Made by a program: the position numbers and the translations under genes. Below, piece by piece: positions 16,942 through 25,020 of a DNA stretch of 43,142 nt (within the stretch, counting starts at the first letter, position 1; each line of letters begins with the position of its first letter). This DNA is from JAMXLO01 sp035511435 (lineage in GTDB: Bacteria; Pseudomonadota; Alphaproteobacteria; Acetobacterales; Acetobacteraceae). The stretch is from contig DATKFJ010000156.1 in assembly GCA_035511435.1 (NCBI GenBank), positions 1-43,142 of the forward strand, read 5' to 3'. The notes beneath the pieces were generated by a model, which was not told the DNA's origin, searched no databases, and saw nothing but the letters and a program-made list of their open reading frames with translations.

Positions 16942-18561
16942 TCAATACGCTCCTGCCCAACCGTCGCGCCGCGGATCGGAACCGGCCATGCGTACGCCGT
17001 TGTCGGCGATGCGGATCGCCTGAACGCTGCACGGGCCTTCCAGCGGTGCGACGCGGTTCAAGCGATGCCCGAGCCGTTCCAGTTCCGCCAGCACATCGGC
17101 GCCGAAGCCGGGTTCGATCGTCAGCCGGCCGTCGCCTTCGTGGGGCCAGTTGGCGCCCTGACCTTGCTGGCTGGAGGTCCAGCGCGGGGCTTCCAGGGCC
17201 GACTGCGGATCGGCGCCAAGGTCCATCATCGAAGTGAGTACCTGCAGGTTGATCTGCACCTGGTTGTCGGCGCCGGGCGTGCCTTCGACGGCCCACAGCT
17301 TGTCGTTCCTGAACACCATCGGCGCGTTCATCGTGTGACGCACGCGCTTGCCGGGCGCGAGCCGATTGGGGTGGCCCGGCGCGAGATGCCAGTACGCCAT
17401 GCGATTGTTCAGCAATATGCCGGTGTCGCCCGCGGTAACGCCGGAACCGAAGCCGGAGTTCAGACTTTGGATGCCGGACACCGCGTTGCCTGCCGCATCG
17501 ACGACGCAAAAGTACGTTGTGTCGCCGGCCGCCGCTTCGGGTTCAGCCAACGTGAGATCGCTCGCACGCGCCATGTCGATCGCGGCGGCGCATTCATCGG
17601 CGTAGGCATCCGACAGCAACCGGTCGAGCGGCACATCGCCGAAGCGCGGATCGGTGCCGTAGCGTTCGCGGTCCTGAAATGCTTTCTTCTTCGCCTCCAC
17701 CAGCACATGGATGCGTTGCGCAGGATCGAGCGCGGGCAGGTCGAAGCGTTCGGCGATCTTCAGCATTTGAAGCATGGTGAAGCCGGTGGAATTCGGCGGC
17801 GTCTGGGTGACGCGGAAGCCGCGATAGGCGACGGCAATCGGATCCTGCGGTTGCGGCTGGGATGCTTCCAGGTCGCGTTCGTCTACCAGCACGCCGGCTG
17901 CACGCATGCCAGTCGCGAGGCGCTTTGCGAGTCGGCCGCGGTAGAAGGTGTCGGGGCCGTCCTGGGCGATTTCCTCCAGCGTGCGCGCGAGATCGGTTTG
18001 GCGGATCAGTGCGGCGAGTTGCGGCACGCCGACATCCAGGTTGCCGAGAAACACGCTGCGCGAACGCGGATCGGCGGCGAGTATGGCGCGCACATCGGCC
18101 GCGAAATGCCGGTAATGGTGGGTGACGGCGAAGCCTTCACGCGCGTGCTCGATGGCGGGGGCGCATAATTGGTACCATGGCAGCGTGCCGAGAGCAGCAT
18201 GCATTGCACCGATGCCGCCGAGCAGTCCCGGAGTGGAGACGCTGAGCGGGCCTCGCACCGCGATGCCGCTGGCGCGGAAGCGTTCCGGCGTGGCGGCGAT
18301 CGGCGCGCCACCGGTTGCGTTGTAGCAGCGAGATGTTGCGTTTTCTGCAGTGTACACCTGGTAGAATCCGTCGCCGCCGAGGCCTGACATGCCTGGTTCG
18401 ACGACGCCGAGAGTGAGCGAGATTGCTACCGATGCATCGATTGCGTTGCCGCCGGCGCGCAGCGTGTCGAGCCCCGCCTGGGTCGCCAGGGGCTGGTTCG
18501 AACCGACCGCGCCATTGCGGCCCATGATCAACACGCGATGGTTGCGGGTCGGGATATACAT
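16942..18561 (-). CDS. Gamma-glutamyltransferase family protein (Ntn hydrolase, cytosolic YwrD-like)
   Basis: A 539-residue proenzyme. The autoprocessing site is GDT348-T349-YFCVVD followed by AAGNAVS; T348 should become the N-terminal nucleophile of the small subunit. Upstream landmarks include GGNAIDASVA (residues 38-47), GMSGLGGDGF and STPGLLGG, and the small subunit has NNRMAYW and PGKRVRHTMNAP. The protein lacks a signal peptide (MYIPTRNHRVLIMGRNG), so unlike the periplasmic E. coli enzyme it is probably cytosolic. Family members hydrolyse or transfer gamma-glutamyl groups from glutathione and similar peptides, and some act as acylases. It lies between an S9 peptidase and an EamA exporter on the same strand. 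Confidence 0.93.
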   Translation of the reverse strand: MYIPTRNHRVLIMGRNGAVGSNQPLATQAGLDTLRAGGNAIDASVAISLTLGVVEPGMSGLGGDGFYQVYTAENATSRCYNATGGAPIAATPERFRASGIAVRGPLSVSTPGLLGGIGAMHAALGTLPWYQLCAPAIEHAREGFAVTHHYRHFAADVRAILAADPRSRSVFLGNLDVGVPQLAALIRQTDLARTLEEIAQDGPDTFYRGRLAKRLATGMRAAGVLVDERDLEASQPQPQDPIAVAYRGFRVTQTPPNSTGFTMLQMLKIAERFDLPALDPAQRIHVLVEAKKKAFQDRERYGTDPRFGDVPLDRLLSDAYADECAAAIDMARASDLTLAEPEAAAGDTTYFCVVDAAGNAVSGIQSLNSGFGSGVTAGDTGILLNNRMAYWHLAPGHPNRLAPGKRVRHTMNAPMVFRNDKLWAVEGTPGADNQVQINLQVLTSMMDLGADPQSALEAPRWTSSQQGQGANWPHEGDGRLTIEPGFGADVLAELERLGHRLNRVAPLEGPCSVQAIRIADNGVRMAGSDPRRDGWAGAY

Positions 18562-18619
18562 TGGAGAGCTCCAGAGAGTTGTAGCGTTGTGGGATCAGCG
18601 GCGGCGCTGCCGCTTCTGT

Positions 18620-18698
18620 TGCGGGAGGAGGTTGGGGTGGGTCACGCGAACAAAACAGCTGTGTTTGGCGCGAACCCATCCCGCCACGCGCTCCCGCA
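18620..18698. repeat. Large imperfect palindrome between GGT and S9 peptidase genes
   Basis: The left arm (about 18620-18650) carries GCGGGAGGAGGTTGGGGTGG and then GTCACGCG. The right arm, read in reverse, is CGGGAGCGCGTGGCGGGATG followed by GGTTCGCGC. The arms meet at a small central ACAGCTGT palindrome (18655-18662). It is the largest hairpin-like signal in the 173-bp gap and could end the S9 peptidase transcript or be a REP-type element. Confidence 0.6.
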
Positions 18699-18734
18699 AG
18701 GGGAGGGGGAGGCTTTGTGGGTGACGGTACAGCA

Positions 18735-20510
18735 TCACAGGTGCATGGTGAAGAATTCGGCGACGGCGGTGTAGATGCGGCACCTGTCGTCGGGACGGAT
18801 GAAGCCGTGGCCGGCGTAGTCGAAGGTCAGGTACGTGACCGGCTTCTGGCGTTCCTGCAATGCCGTGACGAACTGCTGGCTTTCGCTGATTGGTACGCGC
18901 GGGTCACGCGATCCGTGCGCTATGAGCACCGGCGCGCGGATGCGATCGACACGATGGATCGGCGAGATGCGCGCGAACAGTTCGGCGTTGCTCTGTGCGT
19001 CGCCGTATTCCGCCGCGCGGTGGCTGCTGCGCCATGAGCCTGTGCCGGCCAACAGCGTGACGAAATCCGCGATGCCGTAGTAGTTCACCGCGGCGCGCCA
19101 CAGCTCTGGATATTCGGTGATTGCCGACATCACCATGAAGCCACCGTATGATTGGCCCATGATGCCGATGCGTTCGCCGTTGATCGCGGGGTGATCGGCG
19201 AGCCAATGCCGAGCGTGAGCAAGGTCGGTCACGCTGTCGAGGCGTTTTTCGACGTCATCGCTCTGGATGCAGGTGCGGCCGTAGCCGGAGCTGCCGCGCA
19301 CGTTCGGCATCAGCACGGCGAAGCCTTGTGCGACCAGCATCTGAATGTCGGGCCGGAAATTCGGCCGCGTCTGCGATACCGGTCCGCCGTGTACCCAGAT
19401 CACCGCGGGGTAGCCGCTTGGCGGCATCTTGGTGAGCGGCAGCGCCAGCCAGCCGGGGATGGGCGTGCCGTCGAAGCTTTGCCACTCGACCAGTTCCAGA
19501 TCCACGAACGGCGCGGGATGCGGTTCCGGTTGCCACGCAATATGCGCGGTGCCGTCGCGCCACAGCCAAAGCGACGGCGGTTTCGTGGGCGCCGCAACGG
19601 TGAAGGCAAGCGACGCGCCATCGGGTGAGAATGTCGGCTCTGTCACGACGCCACGTGGCAGGCCGATGACGGCCGTTCGTTCGTCGTCGATGTGTCCGAC
19701 GCGCAGGGTTGCGTAGCCGCGGTCGTTCTCGATCGTGGCAAGCATACGCGCATCGGACGAGGTCGCGTAGGCTTCCACGTCTCGTTCGATCGCTTCATAC
19801 ACAACTGCAACCGCACCGGTGTCGGGATCAAGGCGGCACAGCCGCATGTACTCGCTGCCGCCGTGGTCGGTCAGTGCGAGCAACGTGCGACCGTCGCTGG
19901 CCCAACGGACGCTCTGATAATTGCACGGCTCGGGCGCCGGAAATTCGTGCGCGTTGCCGGATGCGAGATCGAGCAGCAACAGCGACATGTTGCCGAAGCC
20001 GCGATCATGCAGCAATGTGAGCTGCGCCGCATCGGAGCGGAAGCCGGATACCATGACGATGTGGGTGCCCTGGTAAACGCGCCGGCGAACGCCGCTGACG
20101 ATATCCTGAACGTAGACGTCGAAATGCGCTTCGTCGCGCTGGTTCGACGCGTAGGCGATCTGCGTGCCATCCGGTGACCACGCGCCGAAGTCGTGGATCA
20201 CTGCCGGATCGGCGGTCAACGCGCACGGCTCCGGCGCCGCCTCACGCGGATCGATCAGCAGCAGTTGCTGCCGTTCGTCGCCGCCGCGGTCGATGCCGTA
20301 GACCAGGCGATCGTCCGCCGGCGAGCGCCGGATCATTGCGACCTTTTCGTCATGGCGCGTGAGTTGCCGGTCGGCGCCGGTCGCCAGATCGAGCGACCAG
20401 ATCTGTGGCAGCCCCGAACCGCGCAGGTGAAACAGTGTTTGGCCGTCACGCGAGAACGCGGGGGCGGCGGCGGCGGCGATTGCGACGTAGGTTTCCGGAT
20501 GGTTTGTCAT
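18735..20510 (-). CDS. S9-family prolyl-oligopeptidase/acylaminoacyl-peptidase-like serine peptidase
   Basis: A 591-residue protein: an N-terminal beta-propeller (residues ~15-330, with WSPDGTQIAY, WASDGRTL and FSPDGASLAF blade motifs) followed by an alpha/beta-hydrolase domain. The catalytic triad is visible: S454 in GQSYGG, D536 in HGSRDPRVP and H568 in AGHGF; the oxyanion region is HGGP (375-378). No signal peptide is seen, which suggests the cytosol. Such enzymes cleave short peptides or N-acyl amino acids. ATG 20510 was chosen because the frame upstream is antisense to the UdgX gene. It leads a same-strand run with GGT, an EamA permease and other genes. Confidence 0.93.
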   Translation of the reverse strand: MTNHPETYVAIAAAAAPAFSRDGQTLFHLRGSGLPQIWSLDLATGADRQLTRHDEKVAMIRRSPADDRLVYGIDRGGDERQQLLLIDPREAAPEPCALTADPAVIHDFGAWSPDGTQIAYASNQRDEAHFDVYVQDIVSGVRRRVYQGTHIVMVSGFRSDAAQLTLLHDRGFGNMSLLLLDLASGNAHEFPAPEPCNYQSVRWASDGRTLLALTDHGGSEYMRLCRLDPDTGAVAVVYEAIERDVEAYATSSDARMLATIENDRGYATLRVGHIDDERTAVIGLPRGVVTEPTFSPDGASLAFTVAAPTKPPSLWLWRDGTAHIAWQPEPHPAPFVDLELVEWQSFDGTPIPGWLALPLTKMPPSGYPAVIWVHGGPVSQTRPNFRPDIQMLVAQGFAVLMPNVRGSSGYGRTCIQSDDVEKRLDSVTDLAHARHWLADHPAINGERIGIMGQSYGGFMVMSAITEYPELWRAAVNYYGIADFVTLLAGTGSWRSSHRAAEYGDAQSNAELFARISPIHRVDRIRAPVLIAHGSRDPRVPISESQQFVTALQERQKPVTYLTFDYAGHGFIRPDDRCRIYTAVAEFFTMHL

Positions 20511-20532
20511 GGCCGGAAGCATACCGCGCCGC

Positions 20533-20568
20533 GTGGGGTTGGGAAGCATGGCGGGGTTGGAAAGCATC
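20533..20568. repeat. 18-bp tandem repeat, two units, in a divergent promoter
   Basis: The units GTGGGGTTGGGAAGCATG (20533-20550) and GCGGGGTTGGAAAGCATC (20551-20568) match at 15 of 18 positions. They fill much of the 81-bp gap between the divergent S9 peptidase and UdgX genes, so they could be operators for either, or a slippage product. Confidence 0.6.
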
Positions 20569-20591
20569 GCGGTATAGGGTTTGCTTGGCTG

Positions 20592-21911
20592 ATGCGGCGG
20601 ATTGCACTGGAGAGCGAGACGGACTGGGAGGGGTGGCGCACCGCGGCTCGCGCGCTGGTGCTGGGCGGCGTCGCACCGGACGACGTGCGCTGGTCGGTGC
20701 GCAGCCATGACGGCGATCGCCATACACTGCCAGAGGGCAGCGGCAGCTTTGGCGTTTCCCGCGGCCTGGTCGTGCTGGCGTCGCTGGCGATCCAGGCGCG
20801 CGATCCCGAACGGTTCGACCTGCTGTATCGCCTGGTGTGGCGTACCAACGCCGGCGAGCGCGTGCTGCAAAAGACCACCGATCCGGAACTGCGGCGTGCC
20901 CAGGGACTTGCTTTCGCGGTCCGCGCCGAGGCGCATCGGATGCGGACGCTGGTGCGTTTTCTGCCGGACAGCGAGGGTGGCGTCACGCGTTATATCGGTT
21001 GGTACGAGCCGGCGCATTACGTGCTGGAGGCGAACGCGCAGTTGATCGCGCGACGGTTTCCCGATCTCGCGTTTTCCATTCTGACGCCTGATGGTGCCGC
21101 GCATTGGGATGGGACGGAGCTGCGCTTTTCCGCCGGTATCGAGCGCGATGCGGTGCGTGACGATGCGGCACTGCGAACCTGGTGGCATCGGCATCAGGCG
21201 GGGTTGCTGCGCGACGCGCGCGTTGGCACTGCGATCCCCGAGGCGGACGATCTCGACGAAGCGCCACGACCGCCGGATCGTCCGCCGATCGGCCCGGTGG
21301 TGCTGCCGATGGAGTCCGATGCAGGGTTGCGGGAGGCGATGGGCGAAGCTGCCGATTGCCGCCGGTGCCAGCTTTACGAGGCGGCGACGCAGACCGTGTT
21401 CGGCGAAGGTCCGGCGCATGCCAGCGTGCTGTTCGTGGGCGAGCAGCCGGGAGACCAGGAGGACATCATCGGCCGGCCGTTCGTCGGACCGGCGGGCCAG
21501 ATGATGGATCGCGCGATGGAGGAAGCCGGCATCGACCGTCGCACGGTCTACATCACCAATGCGGTGAAGCACTTCAAGTTCACGCCGCGCGGCAAGCGAC
21601 GCATCCATCAGACTCCGGATGCGCCGGAGATCCAGGCGTGCCGTTTCTGGCTGGACGTGGAGCGTGTGCGGTTGCGTCCGAAGCTGGTGGTGGCGATGGG
21701 CGGCACCGCGGCGCGCGCACTGTTGGGCCGCGCCGTCACCATCACTCGCGAGCGCGGCAGGCCGATCGAACTGCCGGATGGTCAGACGGGATTCGTCACC
21801 GTCCATCCGTCGTTTCTGCTGCGCGTGCCCGATGAGGAGGCGAAGGCGCGGGAGTACCGCGCGTTCGTTGCCGATTTGCGCAAGGTGTTGGAGTTGGTGG
21901 GCGGGGAATAG
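20592..21911 (+). CDS. UdgX-family uracil-DNA-binding glycosylase fused to DUF4130
   Basis: A 439-residue two-domain protein. Residues 1 to ~205 match DUF4130 (DFxxW-type opening TDWEGWRTAARAL, then VRFLPDSEGG and YIGWYEPAHYVLE). Residues ~240-439 are a family-4-like uracil-DNA glycosylase: C256xxC259 and C350 for the 4Fe-4S cluster, GEQPGDQED (283-291) as motif A, and VHPS (404-407) as the distal motif. The segment GKRRIHQTP (334-342) is the signature loop of UdgX, in which H339 replaces base release with a covalent bond to the deoxyribose after uracil excision. The usual KC cysteine is replaced by KH (326-327), so histidine may be the fourth cluster ligand (inference). ATG 20592 fits the domain start. 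The radical-SAM gene that often precedes this fusion is absent here. Confidence 0.93.
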   Translation: MRRIALESETDWEGWRTAARALVLGGVAPDDVRWSVRSHDGDRHTLPEGSGSFGVSRGLVVLASLAIQARDPERFDLLYRLVWRTNAGERVLQKTTDPELRRAQGLAFAVRAEAHRMRTLVRFLPDSEGGVTRYIGWYEPAHYVLEANAQLIARRFPDLAFSILTPDGAAHWDGTELRFSAGIERDAVRDDAALRTWWHRHQAGLLRDARVGTAIPEADDLDEAPRPPDRPPIGPVVLPMESDAGLREAMGEAADCRRCQLYEAATQTVFGEGPAHASVLFVGEQPGDQEDIIGRPFVGPAGQMMDRAMEEAGIDRRTVYITNAVKHFKFTPRGKRRIHQTPDAPEIQACRFWLDVERVRLRPKLVVAMGGTAARALLGRAVTITRERGRPIELPDGQTGFVTVHPSFLLRVPDEEAKAREYRAFVADLRKVLELVGGE

Positions 21912-22097
21912 AGCAGGCGCGGGGAAGTGTTACCGGCGCGAAGGCCAGGGTCCAGGGCTACGCGCACCGGCGCCGATCGCCGTGCGACTGGCCAGCGCTG
22001 CGATCCGGCGAATGGAAGTGTAGAGCATCAGGATTGGCGCGCTGGGGTATGGGCTTTGCGCCTTGGGATCTGGGCCCTGGCATGTGGGCAGAACGCT

Positions 22098-23087
22098 TCA
22101 CCGTTCCCCGTTGTCGGCAGGTGGCGTTGTTACACGGACGGCAAGCCGCATGCCTTCCATGGCGACCAATGAGCCGGGGCGGCGGTTCGCCACGGCACTG
22201 GCAATCTCGTCCATCATGGCGTCGTCGTGGCCGGGTTCGTGGTGGAACAGCACGAGTTGCCCGACCCCAGCCGCGTCGGCGAGACTTGCGCCTTTCTGCC
22301 AGGTGGAATGTCCCCAACCGATGCGTGATTGATATTCCGCTTCGGTATAGCTTGCGTCGTAGATCATGATATCGGTGCCGGCTACGAAGCGCAGCAGATT
22401 GTCGTCGAGCCCATGCGCGGGATGTTCGGTGTCGGTGATGTAGCAGACGCTCGCGCCACGCCAGCCGACGCGGTAGCCGGTTGCATTTCCGGGATGGTGC
22501 AGTGCGGTCGTTCGCACATGAAACCCCGGGTGCAATTGCAGGTCCTCGCCGGGGGCGAAATCCCGGAATTCGATTTGCGCACGAAATTCCGCCGCCATGT
22601 CTGGCATCAATGGCGCCTGCCAACTGCGGAGCAGCGCGGCGGCGATGCCGTCAGGCGGGACAAGGTGGCCACCCCAGAAACGAATGTGCGCGTTTGGATC
22701 GAACATCGGCGCGAAGAACGGCAGCCCGCAGATATGGTCGAGATGGGTGTGGCTGAGCAGAATATCCGTCTCCACCGGTACGGCGGATTTGGACCACTCG
22801 CAGCCGAGTTCGCGCAATCCGCTGCCGGCATCAAGGATCAGGCGATGCGGGCCACAGTGCAGCTCGACACAGAGCGTGTTCCCGCCATATCGCACAGTTG
22901 CCGCGCCAGGCGTGGCCAGGCTGCCGCGGACACCCCAGAACCGCAGGTTCAAATCGCCGGCCTGATAGGCTGCGCACTTCTCGGGATCGTTGGCTGTCAC
23001 CCGGCATATCTCACTCGCTGTGTTCTGTACCACGATCTTCCTGACTTCCGCGCAGCAGATTCCTGAAATTCGGCGTGGCGCACGCAT
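22098..23087 (-). CDS. MBL-fold metallo-hydrolase
   Basis: A 329-residue protein, or 300 if the GTG at 23000 is used. The core opens with NLRFWGVRGSLATPG and YGGNTLCVE, and has HTHLDH (113-118) as the zinc-binding motif, then HHPGNATGYRV, YITDTEH with a metal aspartate, YDASYTE and GHSTW. This is the subgroup of metallo-beta-lactamase-fold hydrolases related to class-II cyclic-nucleotide phosphodiesterases and RNase Z-like proteins. Homologues usually begin near the NLRFWG segment, so the ~46-residue N-terminal extension with four cysteines is odd and may be a wrong start. It converges with the UdgX gene (186 bp between). The substrate is unknown. Confidence 0.9.
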   Translation of the reverse strand: MRAPRRISGICCAEVRKIVVQNTASEICRVTANDPEKCAAYQAGDLNLRFWGVRGSLATPGAATVRYGGNTLCVELHCGPHRLILDAGSGLRELGCEWSKSAVPVETDILLSHTHLDHICGLPFFAPMFDPNAHIRFWGGHLVPPDGIAAALLRSWQAPLMPDMAAEFRAQIEFRDFAPGEDLQLHPGFHVRTTALHHPGNATGYRVGWRGASVCYITDTEHPAHGLDDNLLRFVAGTDIMIYDASYTEAEYQSRIGWGHSTWQKGASLADAAGVGQLVLFHHEPGHDDAMMDEIASAVANRRPGSLVAMEGMRLAVRVTTPPADNGER

Positions 23088-23481
23088 TTTGCCAGCTTAA
23101 GCACGGCATGGGCACCGCAAAGTGATCCGGCGGCTCGGATTGACAGGCCTACGTGGCGCTGCTGCTTAACCGAAAGTAACGACTTCGGATCGTAATTGGA
23201 ATGTTAAATTGTCGCCATTTTTGGCTCATGCCCGAGGCAATTGTAACAGTCGGTATCGGTCGTGAGGGGCCGTTGGGGGAAGACGTGAATCACCGCACTG
23301 TATGTCGTGCTCCGCGATGGCGCGGGGCGAGCATCCAGGGTTGCAGCATGGCGGCTTATCGCGAGTTCCGGGTCCTCGCCTTGGCGAGGGAGACGATGCG
23401 CGAGGGTGATGGCGTATTTCGTTCGAACAATTAATTTGGGCAGTTAATTTGGGCAGTTAATTTGTAACAAGTCCTGCGGCG
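23088..23481. other. 394-bp gap without a supportable gene
   Basis: It holds the upstream region of the MBL gene and the downstream end of the amidohydrolase gene. It is more AT-rich than its surroundings near 23160-23210 and 23420-23470. A perfect inverted repeat, CCTCGCC-TT-GGCGAGG, lies at 23374-23389. A 13-bp triplicate lies at 23431-23469. A 77-residue frame at 23201-23434 shows no hydrophobic, repeat or family signal, and I do not call it a gene. Confidence 0.5.
23431..23469. repeat. 13-bp tandem repeat, three units
   Basis: TTAATTTGGGCAG occurs at 23431-23443 and again at 23444-23456, followed by the variant TTAATTTGTAACA at 23457-23469. The array is AT-rich in an otherwise GC-rich window and ends 12 bp past the stop of the amidohydrolase gene (minus strand). 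Confidence 0.85.
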
Positions 23482-25020
23482 TCAGGTGCGCGAGCTCTGG
23501 CTGTAGAACGGTTGGTGCGATGCTGCATTCCAGTAGCCGTCGTAAAACGCTTTCACATGCGGCAGGATCGCCTTGGCGAGGTGGCGCCGTTCCTGTTCCT
23601 CCGCGGTCAGGTCGCGTTGCAGCATTTCCGACAATTGTCCCATTGCGGCGTCACGGTCGACGCGGGTGAAGCGGCCGTCCTGGTAGATCACCTCGCCCGC
23701 CACCAGCACGGCGCGGACGCCGGCGACCTTGGCGCGCTGGATCACCGCATCCAGCACCGGCGTTTCCGAGTCGAGATACGGGTAGCTGATCTGCTGCCAG
23801 TCGATCAGCACGGCATCGGCCGCCTTGCCGACTTCCAGCGTGCCGATCTGCGCGGCGTACGGCGTGGTCTTCGCACCGTTCTCGCTGGCCATGCGGAACA
23901 CCTGCGCCATGGTCGGCACTCGATCGTCCATGCCGGGTTCGCGATGCGCGCGCAGCACCATGCGCATTTCCTGCAGCATGTCGCGATCGTCGTTGATGCC
24001 GGCTTCATCGAGGCCGATCGCGACGTTGATGCCCTTGGCCTCCCACCGGTTCAGCGGCGCGATGCCGGAGCGCAGGCGGAAGTTGGAGCTGCAGTTGTGA
24101 CAGATGTGCGTGCCGGTTTCGGCGACGCGGTCGATGTCGTGTTGGTTCAGCCAGACGCCGTGGCCCAGCGTCATGCGCGGGCCGAGCAGGCCGAAGCGGT
24201 CGATATAGTCGAGCGCGGTGCAGCCGCCGCGACGGTGGGCGTATTCCTTCTGGTAGGCGGTTTCCACCAGGTGCATGTGCAGCGGCGCGTTGTACTTCTC
24301 CGACGCGTCGGCGAGCAGGGTGAGTGCCTGGTCGGAGCACCAGTGCAAATTTGCAGGCGCCAACTGGACTTTTACGCGCTCCTTGTTGTGGTGCCTGGCG
24401 TGCAGTGAGGCGAACAGCGCGAGCAGGTCGTCCGCGTTCAGGCGGAAGCGGGCGAAGTGGCGGCCGAGAGCGGGGCGCAGGTCTTCAGGCACGCGCGCCA
24501 TGAAGGCGTCGTTGGCTTCGTAGACCAGGTGGTTCTGGTCGCGCAGCGCGTAGCAGTAGGAGACGCGCATGCCGAGGTCTTCGTAGGCGCGGATTACGCT
24601 GTCGGCTTTGGCTTCCACTTCGGTGAGGCCGCCGGATGCCCAGCCTTGGATGTGCTGCACGGTGGTGATGCCGGAGGACACCATGTCGAACGCGGAGTAG
24701 AGCGTGTCGAGGTAAAGATCGAGGTCGCGCAGCACGAGCCGCGTGGCGAACCAGAGTTCCAGCGGCATGTCGGGCGAGCCGAGTTGCACCGGCGTGAGAC
24801 CGACGTGGTGGTGGCCGTTGACGAAGCCGGGCAGCAGCACCTGGTCGCCGGTGCCGATCACCGGCAGGTCGGGATGCTGGCGGTGGAGGGTGGCGAAGCT
24901 GTCGATGGCGGCGATGATGCCGTCGTGCTGGAGGATCGCAGCGTCGTCGAACTGTTCGTAGCGGTGGCGGTCGAGCGCGCGGGTGATGACGTGTTTGCCG
25001 CGGATGATCGACGATGGCAT
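23482..25020 (-). CDS. Amidohydrolase (chlorohydrolase/cytosine-deaminase-like, TrzA/AtzA group)
   Basis: A 512-residue metal-dependent hydrolase. The first metal motif is NGHHHVG (69-74, two histidines), followed by HMHLVET (third histidine), LGHGVWL (fourth) and GLDEAGINDDRD with the catalytic aspartate. The C-terminal GTLEVGKAADAVLIDW is the standard beta-sandwich return. This subgroup removes amino or chloro groups from triazines, pyrimidines, adenosine derivatives and similar compounds. The fold is usually ~450 residues, and the last ~50 residues (ERRHLAKAILPHVKAFYDG) are an extra helical tail. It starts beside the 3' end of a frameshifted D-2-hydroxyacid dehydrogenase, probably its operon partner. 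Confidence 0.92.
   Translation of the reverse strand: MPSSIIRGKHVITRALDRHRYEQFDDAAILQHDGIIAAIDSFATLHRQHPDLPVIGTGDQVLLPGFVNGHHHVGLTPVQLGSPDMPLELWFATRLVLRDLDLYLDTLYSAFDMVSSGITTVQHIQGWASGGLTEVEAKADSVIRAYEDLGMRVSYCYALRDQNHLVYEANDAFMARVPEDLRPALGRHFARFRLNADDLLALFASLHARHHNKERVKVQLAPANLHWCSDQALTLLADASEKYNAPLHMHLVETAYQKEYAHRRGGCTALDYIDRFGLLGPRMTLGHGVWLNQHDIDRVAETGTHICHNCSSNFRLRSGIAPLNRWEAKGINVAIGLDEAGINDDRDMLQEMRMVLRAHREPGMDDRVPTMAQVFRMASENGAKTTPYAAQIGTLEVGKAADAVLIDWQQISYPYLDSETPVLDAVIQRAKVAGVRAVLVAGEVIYQDGRFTRVDRDAAMGQLSEMLQRDLTAEEQERRHLAKAILPHVKAFYDGYWNAASHQPFYSQSSRT

Noticed and set aside
16789..18168. 459-residue plus-strand frame
   Set aside because: It is antisense to the gamma-glutamyltransferase gene.
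13744..18561. Minus-strand run considered as a secretion or biosynthetic system
   Set aside because: The transporters (MFS, EamA) and enzymes (GGT, S9) are of common, separable families. The gaps of 71-173 bp do not force a single operon.
20511..21806. Long N-terminal extension of the S9 peptidase frame (total 1023 residues)
   Set aside because: It is antisense to the intact DUF4130-UdgX gene, is Arg/His-rich and lacks family motifs. The S9 domains begin at the ATG at 20510.
23201..23434. 77-residue plus-strand frame in the largest gap
   Set aside because: No ribosome site, hydrophobic pattern or family resemblance is visible, and it runs into the 13-bp repeat.
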